From positions 1 to 64,000 of the forward strand of contig JADCGQ010000004.1 of the NCBI GenBank assembly GCA_020248945.1: a DNA stretch of 64,000 nucleotides, given 5' to 3'. The notes under the pieces were generated by a model. That model made no database searches. It was not told where the DNA came from and saw nothing but the letters and a program-made list of their open reading frames with translations. Source of the DNA: Rubrivivax sp. (lineage in GTDB: Bacteria > Pseudomonadota > Gammaproteobacteria > Burkholderiales > Burkholderiaceae_C). The position numbers and the translations under genes were made by a program. Within the stretch, counting starts at the first letter, position 1; every line of letters begins with the position of its first letter. Positions 52,142 to 60,591 of this stretch are shown piece by piece.

Positions 52142-54565
52142 TCAGGCCCGCGACAAGGCCGTCACCGCCTGATCGCGCATGCCGCGCACAAGCACCAGCT
52201 CGGTTTCGCCCAGCACCAGAGAGTTGGCCTGCGCGCGGTCGGCGTAGATCAGGCCCACGGGCGAGCCCTTCAGCATCAGCGGCAGCAACAGGAAGGTGGG
52301 CGCCGCCACCTGCTCGCGGAACCACGCCGGCAGACGCGGGGCCACGGTGCGGCTGTCGGCAATCAGCAAGTCCGCGCCGCGCGCGCACACGGCCGAGAAC
52401 AGATCGGGCTGCCCCTTCGCGCGCAGCGCCACGCGGAACAGCGCAGGCAATTCCGCCGCCCCCTCGCCGATACCCACGCGCCCCACCAAGTGCTCGCCCT
52501 TCGCGTCGCGCAGGCAGAACACCAGGGTGCGCAGGTCGAGCGAGCGCTGCAGCGTTTCGAGCACCAGGTTGAGCACCTCGTTGGCGCGCATCTCGCGGCC
52601 GTTGACAGCCGTGCGCACGGTCTCCAGGCCACTGGACAGCCGCACCAGCGCGCTGCCCTCAAGCGGCACGGGCGGCGCGGCGATGGCCACGGTCGGCGCA
52701 TCGGCGGCCGCCTGCGCCTGCTGCAGCGCAGCCGGACTAGGGGGCGCCTGCAGCAGCCGGCGCGCCGCGGCACCCGGCGCCACGCTCAGGCCCATGGCCT
52801 GGGCCAGGTGCGACAGCCGCGTGCGCGCGCCGCTGGCCACCTGCAGCACGTCACGGGTCTCCAGGCCCAGCGCGGGCGCGTAGTGGTCGGCCACGCGGGT
52901 CAGTGCCTCGGTCTGCGCGTCGCCTTCGTGCAGCAGCATGGCATCGGTGAACTCGTTGGCGCCGCGCGCCAGCCAGCGCATGCGCTCCACGCCGCCGTCG
53001 GCGCGCGGATCGATGCGCCGCGAGGGCACCTCGCCGCCGGGTATCCGCATGGCCTTCTGCAGCGTCTCGGGCAGGCCCCAGGCGCGCGCCACGCCCACGC
53101 CCAGATCGTCGAGCGACAGGCCGAGCAGCTTCTTGGCCGCGACGTCGCGCGTCACCGCCTTCGGGCCGACCACGAGCTGCCGGATGCGCTGCGCCTCTTC
53201 GGGGAAGTAGTACTCGGTGAGCAGCCGGCCGAGGTTCTGGAACATCGCGCCGAGAAACGCTTCTTCGCCCTGGCGCGCCTGCGGCGTGAGATCGCTGGCC
53301 ATCGTGGCGGCCATCAGCGCGCGCAGGAACTCTTCCTTCAGCAGCGCCGCGTGGTCCTTGTCGTGCATGTGCTCGAGCAGGATGACCGACAGCGCCATGT
53401 TTCGGATGCTGGCCATGCCCACCAGCGCCACGGCACGCGACACGGTGCTGATCTGCTCGCCAGTGACGGCCGTGAAGTGAACGGTGTTCACCATGCGCAG
53501 CAGCTTGTTGGTGAGCGAGACGTCCTTCAGGATCTCATCGCTCAGCGTGCGCAGGCTCTCGGTGTCCGAGCCCGCCAGGCGCTGGATGCGCACCACTGAT
53601 GACGACAGCGCCGGAAAGTCCGACTTGTGGCGCATGCGCCGCAGCAGGAACTCCAGCGTCGCGTGGCTGGTGTCCAGCGTCTGGTGATCGGGGTTGAGCC
53701 AGTGCTCCAGCGCCTCGTGCAGCGCACGGGCGGTGTCGAAGCGCTGCGCGGCGTCGCGGCACAGCGCGCGCTGCACGATGGCGCGCAAGGCCTCGTCGAC
53801 ATCGCCACCGGCGGCGAACTTCAGGTCTTCGGTCTGCACGCGCTGGATGGCGCGCCAGGGGTCGCGTTCCTTCAGCAACGGGCCGCCGGAGAGCATCTCG
53901 CCGAGCATCACGCCGGCGGCGAAGACGTCCATCGCCGGCTGCGGGGCTTCGCCGCGCGCGGCTTCGGGCGAGATGTAGCCGGGCGTGCCGACGATGCGGC
54001 CGTCGTGCGGCTCGGCGCGGTCGTTGCCGCGCTGCACGCGGGCGGCGATGCCGAAGTCCATGACCCGCGGCCGGCCATCTCCTCCGAGCAGGATGTTGCT
54101 GGGCTTGAGATCGCAGTGCACGATGCCCTTGTCGTGCGCGGCGGCCAACGCATCGAGCACGCCGAGCATCAGGCCGACCGCCTGGCGCGCGGGCAGCCGC
54201 GGCCGCGTCTTCAGCATCGCCGACAGCGTGCCGCCCTCGACGTACTCGAACACCAGGTAGGGCTGGCCCGCGTCTTCGTCGGCCTCGAACACGGGCACCA
54301 CGTTCGGGTGCTTCAGCGTGCTGCAGGCTCGCGCTTCGTTCAGCCACTCGTCACGCGTCGCGGCATCGGCATGGGCACTCAGCAGCTTCAGGGCGACATC
54401 GCGCTGCAGGCGCGGATCGTGGGCCAGCCACACCACGGCCTGGGCGCCGCGACCAAGCTCGCGACGGAGTTCGTAGCGGCCGATCTGGCGCCCGCCGGCC
54501 ACGGCGCTGCCACCCGCGCCTGCGGCCGAACGGGGGCTTCCGCCGGCGACGACGGGCAGGCTCAT
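52142..54565 (-). CDS. Serine/threonine protein kinase fused to HDOD and GAF-like domains
   Basis: An 807-residue protein. Residues about 28-290 are a complete Hanks-type kinase: GRGAQAVVWLAHD (glycine loop), DVALKLLSAH (catalytic Lys), IVHCDLKPSNILLGG (catalytic loop, HCD rather than HRD), VMDFGIAARV (DFG) and GTPGYISPEAA. About 305-500 is an HDOD domain (LPTL-like DFPALSSSVVRIQRL, ILKDVSLTNKLLRMVNTVHF, VALVGMASIRNMALSVILLEH). About 640-807 reads as a GAF domain (VLNLVLETLQRSLDLRTLVFCLRD, LLLPLMLKGSPVGLIYAD). No transmembrane segment is seen. Its ATG overlaps the pseudokinase stop (ATGA), so the pair is coupled. Confidence 0.9.
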   Translation of the reverse strand: MSLPVVAGGSPRSAAGAGGSAVAGGRQIGRYELRRELGRGAQAVVWLAHDPRLQRDVALKLLSAHADAATRDEWLNEARACSTLKHPNVVPVFEADEDAGQPYLVFEYVEGGTLSAMLKTRPRLPARQAVGLMLGVLDALAAAHDKGIVHCDLKPSNILLGGDGRPRVMDFGIAARVQRGNDRAEPHDGRIVGTPGYISPEAARGEAPQPAMDVFAAGVMLGEMLSGGPLLKERDPWRAIQRVQTEDLKFAAGGDVDEALRAIVQRALCRDAAQRFDTARALHEALEHWLNPDHQTLDTSHATLEFLLRRMRHKSDFPALSSSVVRIQRLAGSDTESLRTLSDEILKDVSLTNKLLRMVNTVHFTAVTGEQISTVSRAVALVGMASIRNMALSVILLEHMHDKDHAALLKEEFLRALMAATMASDLTPQARQGEEAFLGAMFQNLGRLLTEYYFPEEAQRIRQLVVGPKAVTRDVAAKKLLGLSLDDLGVGVARAWGLPETLQKAMRIPGGEVPSRRIDPRADGGVERMRWLARGANEFTDAMLLHEGDAQTEALTRVADHYAPALGLETRDVLQVASGARTRLSHLAQAMGLSVAPGAAARRLLQAPPSPAALQQAQAAADAPTVAIAAPPVPLEGSALVRLSSGLETVRTAVNGREMRANEVLNLVLETLQRSLDLRTLVFCLRDAKGEHLVGRVGIGEGAAELPALFRVALRAKGQPDLFSAVCARGADLLIADSRTVAPRLPAWFREQVAAPTFLLLPLMLKGSPVGLIYADRAQANSLVLGETELVLVRGMRDQAVTALSRA

Positions 54566-56385
54566 CGCGTCAGCCCTGCGCGCAAGCCCGAACTCCGTCG
54601 CGCCGCACCGGGCGAAGCGGCTGGTTCGTCCAGCGGCGCCGGCTGTGTGAGCGGCATCGGCTCGGTCAGGCGAGCCTCCCCTCGCAAGGCGTCCTGCAAG
54701 TCGCGCAGATCGATGCCCAGCACACGGCCGTAGCGCTGAGCCACTCGCTGCAGGGCGGGCAGCGCCTTGGGCGCCGGCAAGGCCAGCGCGTCGACGGCCT
54801 CGTTGGCGCAACTGGCGCTGGCGCGCAGCAGGTCGTCGTCGCTGTCGGGGATGCGCACGGGCGTGTCCAGCGGCAGGCGTTGCATCAGCTTGAGTAAGAC
54901 CTGATCGAAGCCCCAGTGCCGGGCCACCGCCTGGCCAATGGCGTCGATGTCGGCGCCGAGCACCGCTAAGGATGCGGCCTCTTCGCTCATGCCGGATTCC
55001 TCGGGCTCGCCCTTTCTTGGCGAAGGCGCGCTCTGCATCAGGCGGGCGATTTGCTGCGTTTCGTCGCTGAAGTGGTAGTGCACCACAAGCCGGCCGAGGT
55101 TCTGCAGCAGCGTCAGCAGATAGACGACCTCGCCGTCGTAGCCGGCGGGCCGCAGCGCCAGCGCCGTACGCGCAGCGCGTCGGATGCGGTCGATCAGGGC
55201 GTCCAGGCGCGCGGCGCCGGTGTCGTCGAGCGGCCCCGGCCAGTCGCGCAGCGCCAAGGCCGAGCGCCGCACGCCGTCCAGCCCCAGCATCGCGATGGCC
55301 CGCCGCACCGTCAGCACCGGGGCGCCGCCGGTGCTCGCCTGCGAGCCGTTGGCCAGGCGCAGCATCTCGAAGCTGAGCGCGAAGTCCTCCAGCACCACCT
55401 CGGCGAGTTCGAAGGTGCGCTGGCTCTCCATCATCGTGAGCCGGGCCACCCGCGCCGCCGCTCCCGGGCCCGAGGGCAGCACCCCGGCGGTGCGCAGCCG
55501 GTCGGCCAGCAGGGCCAGCGGCCCGGCGCCCGAGGCGCCTTCGGACTGCAGCCAGCCCTCCAGCGCGCGCAGCAGCGTGCGTGCGTTGCGGTAGCGCTGG
55601 CGCTCCTGGCGGTCGGTGGCGCGGTTGACGATGGCGCGCAGCGGCTCGGCAATGCGGTGCGCCGTCTGCCAGGGCAGGCGGACGATGTCGCGGCCCAGCG
55701 GCGGCACGCGGTCGACGATGCGGCCGATGTCGGGCTCGTCGAGGGCGGGCGCGCCGACGAGCAAGCCGTGCAGCAGCACGCCCGCGGCGAGCACATCCCG
55801 TTCGGCGGCGGCCCGTTCGGCATGACGGCCGCTGTGGCTGGGCGTGTCTGCTGGCGCGGCGGCGGCGGCCTGGCGCGCCGCCAGCTCCGCCGCAATGGCC
55901 AGGCCGGCCACGCGCAGCTGGCCGCTGTCGCTGACCAGCAGCAGGAAGGGCTGCAAATCGTGGTGCGCCAGGCCGGCCTCGTGAGCGAAGGCCAGGCCTT
56001 GAAGGGCCTGCTGCACCAGCGCAGCGGCCTCGGGGCCTGGCATGCCGTTGGCGGGCTGGCGCTCGGTCAGCGTGGCGTCGGCCCGCGGGTCGTAGGCCAC
56101 GTAAGGCCAGCCGTCCTGCACGCCCGTGTCGACCACCGCGGCCAGCTGCGGGTGCGACAGCCGCGCCGCCTGACGCTGCACCTGCTTCCACTGCTCCAGC
56201 CCCAGGGCGTCGGCCGGCTGCACACGCGGCAGCACGAGCATCAATTCCTGGCCGCTGCGCGGATCGGCGATGCGCCAGGCCATCGTGCGCTCGCTCTTGC
56301 CGAGCAGGCGCAGCAGCTGCCAGCGGCCGAACCCACGCACGGCGGCGCTGCGAGGGGCGGCAGGGGCAGGCTGGGCGACGGGCAT
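54562..56385 (-). CDS. Pseudokinase-HDOD protein
   Basis: A 607-residue protein from ATG 56385 with the same kinase-HDOD layout as its neighbour but a degenerate kinase half. The beta-3 Lys position reads ELMLVLPRV (no Lys), the catalytic loop is LAHHDLQPFLLLVSD (HxD kept, Lys and Asn lost), and DFG is replaced by LRVAGLAIAAEL. The HDOD part has VARLTMMESQRTFELAEVVLED, SFEMLRLANGSQ and RRAIAMLGLDGVRRSALALRDW. It probably binds or regulates the active kinase. The start is uncertain: the frame is open to 56487. It is divergent from trxA by 194 bp. Confidence 0.85.
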   Translation of the reverse strand: MPVAQPAPAAPRSAAVRGFGRWQLLRLLGKSERTMAWRIADPRSGQELMLVLPRVQPADALGLEQWKQVQRQAARLSHPQLAAVVDTGVQDGWPYVAYDPRADATLTERQPANGMPGPEAAALVQQALQGLAFAHEAGLAHHDLQPFLLLVSDSGQLRVAGLAIAAELAARQAAAAAPADTPSHSGRHAERAAAERDVLAAGVLLHGLLVGAPALDEPDIGRIVDRVPPLGRDIVRLPWQTAHRIAEPLRAIVNRATDRQERQRYRNARTLLRALEGWLQSEGASGAGPLALLADRLRTAGVLPSGPGAAARVARLTMMESQRTFELAEVVLEDFALSFEMLRLANGSQASTGGAPVLTVRRAIAMLGLDGVRRSALALRDWPGPLDDTGAARLDALIDRIRRAARTALALRPAGYDGEVVYLLTLLQNLGRLVVHYHFSDETQQIARLMQSAPSPRKGEPEESGMSEEAASLAVLGADIDAIGQAVARHWGFDQVLLKLMQRLPLDTPVRIPDSDDDLLRASASCANEAVDALALPAPKALPALQRVAQRYGRVLGIDLRDLQDALRGEARLTEPMPLTQPAPLDEPAASPGAARRSSGLRAGLTR

Positions 56386-56579
56386 GGTGTGCCCATTGAA
56401 ACGCGGCGTCACCGGGCCCGATGCCTCGAACAACCGGGCCTTGGCCCGACTGTTCAGTCTGAAATGACGTGCGGCAGCCGGCTGCACTGCCCGTTCGGGC
56501 GCAACGTGCCAAAATCCCGCCGCTCCCGCTGCGCCCCGTTTTCCGTGCGCGCGCCGCGGGCATGCGGAGCCAACAAGCC

Positions 56580-56909
56580 ATGAGCAGCGACCTGATCAAG
56601 CATGTCACCGACGACTCCTTCAGCAGCGACGTGCTGCAGTCGGACAAGCCGGTCCTGGTGGACTACTGGGCCGAGTGGTGCGGCCCCTGCAAGGCGATCG
56701 CGCCGATCCTCGACGAGGTCTCCAAGGCCTACGAGGGCCGCCTGCAGATCGCCAAGCTCAACGTCGACGAGAACCGCGTCGTACCGGGCCAGCACGGCAT
56801 CCGCGGCATCCCGACGCTGATGCTCTTCAAGGACGGCAAGGTCGCCGCCACCAAGGTGGGCTCGCTGTCGAAAGCGCAGCTGACTGCTTTTCTCGACGGC
56901 CATCTATAA
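56580..56909 (+). CDS. trxA: Thioredoxin
   Basis: A 109-residue thioredoxin 1: [20 protein letters not shown] with the redox [32 protein letters not shown] with the cis-proline, and [18 protein letters not shown] at the end. It reduces cytoplasmic protein disulfides with electrons from thioredoxin reductase. ATG 56580 follows a gcggagcc ribosome-binding site, and a CAAAAT at 56510-56515 is a -10 candidate. rho follows after a 223-bp leader, as in many proteobacteria. Confidence 0.98.
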   Translation: MSSDLIKHVTDDSFSSDVLQSDKPVLVDYWAEWCGPCKAIAPILDEVSKAYEGRLQIAKLNVDENRVVPGQHGIRGIPTLMLFKDGKVAATKVGSLSKAQLTAFLDGHL

Positions 56910-57132
56910 TCTGCGTCACGCGGTGGGTGCCTGAGGTGCCCGCCGCCTGATCCGCCTCCCTGCGCCGCTGGGGCCGAACACTCGGTCCGTAGCGCCTACC
57001 GGACCCCGGCCCACGCCGGTCCGGCCCCGTGCAGGGTCACGGCCTCACTCCACGAACTGCCCTTCAACGCCAGCTGCGGCGTGCGCCCCACAGCGCTCGA
57101 TACCGCGGCCCGGCCGGGCCTCAGGGTGCCTC
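56910..57132 (+). promoter_or_regulatory. rho leader with two mutually exclusive hairpins
   Basis: In the 223-bp gap between trxA and rho, ccggacc (56999-57005) can pair with ggtccgg downstream (57018-57024). Its overlapping part cggacc (57000-57005) can instead pair with ggtccg upstream (56984-56989). The same middle strand therefore chooses between two stems, the architecture of an attenuator. The leader is also rich in C and poor in G between 57030 and 57100, which suits Rho loading and autoregulation as known in E. coli. No open reading frame stands out. Confidence 0.5.
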
Positions 57133-58395
57133 ATGCATCTGTCCGAACTCAAGCTCATGCACGTCGCCAAGCTCATCGAGATGGGCGAAGCGCTGGAAAT
57201 CGAGAACGTGCAGCGCCTGCGCAAGCAGGAGCTGATGTTCGCGATCATGAAGAAGCGCGCCAAGGCCGGCGAGCAGGTCTTCGGCGACGGCGTGCTCGAG
57301 GTGCTGCCCGACGGCTTCGGCTTCCTGCGCAGCATCGAGGCCAGCTACATGGCCAGCACGGACGACATCTACCTGTCGCCGAGCCAGATCCGCCGCTTCA
57401 ACCTGCACACCGGCGACATGGTCGAAGGCGAAGTGCGGGTGCCCAAGGACGGCGAGCGCTACTTCGCGCTCGTGAAGGTCGACCGTGTGAACGGCCTCAC
57501 GCCCGAGGAGAGCAAGCACAAGATCATGTTCGAGAACCTGACGCCGCTGTTCCCGACGCAGGCGTTCCGGCTCGAGCGTGACATCAAGATCGAAGAGAAC
57601 ATCACCAGCCGCATCATCGACCTGGTGGCGCCCATCGGCAAAGGCCAGCGCGCCCTGCTCGTGGCCCAGCCCAAGACCGGCAAGACGGTGATGATGAAGC
57701 ACATCGCCCACGCGCTGGTGGCCAACCACCCCGAGATCCACCTCATCGTGCTGCTCGTCGACGAGCGCCCCGAGGAAGTGACCGAGATGGTGCGCGGCGT
57801 GCGCGGCGAGGTCATCAGCTCCACCTTCGACGAGCCCGCCGCGCGCCACGTGCAGGTGGCCGAGATGGTGATCGAGCGCGCCAAGCGCCTGGTCGAGCTG
57901 AAGAAGGACGTGGTCATCCTGCTCGACAGCATCACGCGCCTGGCCCGTGCCTACAACAACGTGCTGCCCAGCAGCGGCAAGGTGCTCACCGGCGGCGTCG
58001 ACGCCAATGCGCTGCAGCGCCCCAAGCGCTTCTTCGGCGCGGCGCGCAACGTCGAGGAAGGCGGCTCGCTCACCATCATCGGCACTGCGCTCATCGACAC
58101 CGGCTCGAAGATGGACGAGGTCATCTACGAAGAGTTCAAGGGCACCGGCAACTGCGAGATCCACCTCGACCGCCGCATGGCCGAGAAGCGCGTCTACCCG
58201 TCCATCCTGATCAACAAGAGCGGCACGCGGCGCGAAGAGCTGCTGTTGAAGCCCGAAATCCTCCAGAAGACCTGGATCCTTCGCAAGCTGCTCTACAACA
58301 TGGACGAGATCGAGGCGATGGAGTTCGTGCTCGACAAGATGAAGCAGAGCAAGAACAACCTCGACTTCTTCGACATGATGCGGCGCGGCGGATGA
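57133..58395 (+). CDS. rho: Transcription termination factor Rho
   Basis: A 420-residue hexameric RNA-dependent ATPase/helicase. The N-terminus [25 protein letters not shown] is the Rho N domain; the OB-fold RNA-binding domain has [12 protein letters not shown]; Walker A is [12 protein letters not shown], followed by [16 protein letters not shown], Walker [17 protein letters not shown], the Q loop around [14 protein letters not shown], and the R loop in [16 protein letters not shown]. It has no insertion, as in E. coli-type Rho. It is probably autoregulated through the upstream leader. Confidence 0.98.
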   Translation: MHLSELKLMHVAKLIEMGEALEIENVQRLRKQELMFAIMKKRAKAGEQVFGDGVLEVLPDGFGFLRSIEASYMASTDDIYLSPSQIRRFNLHTGDMVEGEVRVPKDGERYFALVKVDRVNGLTPEESKHKIMFENLTPLFPTQAFRLERDIKIEENITSRIIDLVAPIGKGQRALLVAQPKTGKTVMMKHIAHALVANHPEIHLIVLLVDERPEEVTEMVRGVRGEVISSTFDEPAARHVQVAEMVIERAKRLVELKKDVVILLDSITRLARAYNNVLPSSGKVLTGGVDANALQRPKRFFGAARNVEEGGSLTIIGTALIDTGSKMDEVIYEEFKGTGNCEIHLDRRMAEKRVYPSILINKSGTRREELLLKPEILQKTWILRKLLYNMDEIEAMEFVLDKMKQSKNNLDFFDMMRRGG

Positions 58396-58409
58396 GCCCG
58401 TTTCCCGTC

Positions 58410-58415
58410 TAGAAT
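58410..58415 (+). promoter_or_regulatory. -10-like TAGAAT between rho and rpmE2
   Basis: TAGAAT lies 15 bp after the rho stop. It would give a leader of about 105 nt before rpmE2. No convincing -35 is seen. Confidence 0.3.
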
Positions 58416-58526
58416 TCGCAGTTTTCCGCTCGCAACACGCGCAACTCGCGCACGTCGATTTCGCAAACCACGGAAAGTGCGCCCACCCTGAGGTTCGGCG
58501 TGGCTCCCGGCAAACAAGGCTCGATC

Positions 58527-58787
58527 ATGAAAGACGGCATCCACCCGAACTACCGCCAGGTCTGCTTCCAGGACCTCTCCAACGGCTTCACCTTCGTCAC
58601 GCGCTCGTGCGCGCCCACGAAGGAAATGATCAAGCTCGACGACGGCCGTGAGCTGCCGCTGATCAAGCTCGAAACGACGAGCGAGACGCACCCGTTCTAC
58701 ACGGGCACGCAGAAGAGCATCGACAACCTCGGCGGCCGCGTCGAGAAGTTCCGCAACAAGTTCGCCCGCGTCGGACTCAAGAAGTGA
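58527..58787 (+). CDS. rpmE2: 50S ribosomal protein L31 type B
   Basis: An 86-residue protein: [21 protein letters not shown] and [26 protein letters not shown] define type B L31, which lacks the CxxC zinc ligands of type A (only single cysteines are present). It is a large-subunit component at the inter-subunit bridge. In other bacteria the zinc-free paralogue is often made under zinc limitation, but no Zur-like site is evident here. ATG 58527 gives the conserved N-terminus. A strong terminator follows. Confidence 0.96.
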   Translation: MKDGIHPNYRQVCFQDLSNGFTFVTRSCAPTKEMIKLDDGRELPLIKLETTSETHPFYTGTQKSIDNLGGRVEKFRNKFARVGLKK

Positions 58788-58816
58788 GGCTGGCGCCGGC
58801 CCGGCGCCCCTCCGTG

Positions 58817-58839
58817 AAGGCAGCTTCGGCTGCCTTTTT
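58817..58839 (+). terminator. Intrinsic terminator after rpmE2
   Basis: aaggcagc, loop ttcg, gctgcctt, then a T-run (ttt and ttcttt). This perfect 8-bp stem with a UUCG loop is the clearest rho-independent terminator in the window. Confidence 0.95.
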
Positions 58840-58872
58840 CTTTGGCCCTCGCTTCTTTGCCATCATCAACCC

Positions 58873-60591
58873 GTGAGCCGCTCGCTGCCGCCGTCAGGTC
58901 CCTCTTCGGCACCACCGACCCTGCCGCCGCCCCTGCCGCCGATCACGCCTGCCGTGGTCACGCAGCGCGGCGCTCGCCGCTTGCCGCGGCTGCCGCTGCT
59001 GCTGCTGTGTGCCGCCTACTTGCTGCCTGGCCTGTTCGGGCGCGACCCGTGGCGCAACGCCGACGTGGCGGCCTTCGGCGTGATGGCCGCCATCGCCGAA
59101 GGCCGCACGCCCTGGCTGGCCCCCTTGCTCGGCGGCGTGCCGCTGGAGGGCGCGCTGCTGCCGCACTGGCTGGGCGCCCTGTTCATCATGCTCGGCCAGG
59201 GCTGGCTCGATGCCTCGCTGGCCGCGCGCCTGCCTTTCGCGCTGCTGCTCGCGCTGACCCTGGCCATCACCTGGTACAGCACGCTGCTGCTGGCCCGCAC
59301 CGAGGCCGCGCAGCCCGTGGCCTTTGCCTTCGGCGGCGAGGCCGATCCGGTGGCCTATGCCCGGGCCATGGCCGATGGCGGGCTGCTGGCCCTGATGGCC
59401 ACGCTGGGCCTGCTGCAACTGGGCCACGAAACCACGCCGGAGCTCGCGCAGCTGGCCGCCGCCTCGCTGGCGCTCTACGGCATCGCGGCGGCGCCCTACC
59501 GCCTGTGGCGCGCGCGGCTGGCGATCCTGGCTGCCCTGCCGCTGCTGGCCGCCAGCGGCGCGCCGGCCATGGCCGTCGCCGTGGGCCTGGGCGGCGCGCT
59601 GGTGTGCCTGCGCAGCCGCCTGCCCGAGGTGCGGCGATTCGCGCCCTGGCTGGTGGCGGCGCTGGTGCTGAGCGCCGCGCTGGCCAGCGCCCTGGGCTGG
59701 TGGCGCTGGCGCGTCAGCAGCGAGGTGTTGGCCGACGTGCCCGGCCTTGCGCGCCAGTGGCTTTGGTTTCTGTGGCCGGCCTGGCCGCTGGCGCTGTGGA
59801 CCCTGTGGCGCTGGCGCCGCCAGCTGCTGTACCGCCATGTCTCGGTGCCGCTCGTCTTTGTGCTGGCGGCGCTGGGCGCCAATGTCACCATGGGGGGCTC
59901 CGACCGCGCCCTGCTGCTGGGCCTGCCGGCGCTGGCGGTCATGGCGGCGTTTGCGCTGCCCACGCTCAAGCGCAGCGCCACGGCGGCCATCGACTGGTTC
60001 TCGATGTTCTTCTTCACGGCCGCGGCACTGACGATCTGGGTCGTCTACGTGGCGATGCAGACCGGTGTGCCCGCCAAGACAGCCGCCAACGTGGCGCGGC
60101 AGGTGCCCGGCTTCGACTCGCCCTTCTCGGCGCTGGCGCTGGCCGTGGCGGCGGCCGGCACCCTGGCCTGGGTAGCGGTGGTGCGCTGGCGCACCGGCCG
60201 CCACCAGGAGGCCCTCTGGAAGAGTCTGGTGCTGCCTGCCGGTGGCGTGGCGCTGTGCTGGCTGCTGCTGATGACGCTGTGGCTGCCTGCGCTCGACCAT
60301 GCCCGCAGCGCGCGCCCGCTGGTGCTGCGCCTCGCGCCGCATGTGCCGGCCGACACGCCCTGCATCGCGGCACCCGGCCTGGCACCGGCCACCGTGGCGG
60401 CGCTCGAGCACTTCGGACGCTGGCGCGTGGACGCCACGCCCGCCGCCCAGCAAGGCCCCTGCCCGTTGTTGCTGCGCGTGGCCCGCGACCGCGTGCTGCC
60501 GCCGGTGCCGGAGGGCTGGAGCGTCGTCGCCGTGGTGCCGCGGCCGACGGCCCGCGACGAGCTCACGCAGCTGCTTCAGCGCGCGCGCTGA
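58873..60591 (+). CDS. GT39/ArnT-like membrane glycosyltransferase
   Basis: A 572-residue polytopic membrane protein with about 11 hydrophobic helices. FGRDPWRNADVAAFGVMAAIAEGRTPWLAPLLGG is the first-loop motif of dolichyl-phosphate-mannose/ArnT-type (GT39/GT83) transferases, carrying the catalytic acidic residue before the second helix. GGVPLEGALLPHWLGALF follows. Such enzymes move a sugar from a polyprenyl phosphate to lipid A or another acceptor on the periplasmic side. The start is GTG 58873 after a proline-rich tail. Its stop codon lies in a tandem duplication shared with the convergent phoR end. The acceptor is unknown. Confidence 0.8.
   Translation: MSRSLPPSGPSSAPPTLPPPLPPITPAVVTQRGARRLPRLPLLLLCAAYLLPGLFGRDPWRNADVAAFGVMAAIAEGRTPWLAPLLGGVPLEGALLPHWLGALFIMLGQGWLDASLAARLPFALLLALTLAITWYSTLLLARTEAAQPVAFAFGGEADPVAYARAMADGGLLALMATLGLLQLGHETTPELAQLAAASLALYGIAAAPYRLWRARLAILAALPLLAASGAPAMAVAVGLGGALVCLRSRLPEVRRFAPWLVAALVLSAALASALGWWRWRVSSEVLADVPGLARQWLWFLWPAWPLALWTLWRWRRQLLYRHVSVPLVFVLAALGANVTMGGSDRALLLGLPALAVMAAFALPTLKRSATAAIDWFSMFFFTAAALTIWVVYVAMQTGVPAKTAANVARQVPGFDSPFSALALAVAAAGTLAWVAVVRWRTGRHQEALWKSLVLPAGGVALCWLLLMTLWLPALDHARSARPLVLRLAPHVPADTPCIAAPGLAPATVAALEHFGRWRVDATPAAQQGPCPLLLRVARDRVLPPVPEGWSVVAVVPRPTARDELTQLLQRAR

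Noticed and set aside
52142-56647. One continuous minus-strand frame of about 1,500 codons that would make a single giant kinase protein
   Set aside because: Upstream of 54565 the translation is low-complexity Arg/Ala/Gly sequence, a shadow of the pseudokinase-HDOD gene in another frame. The kinase domain starts right after ATG 54565.
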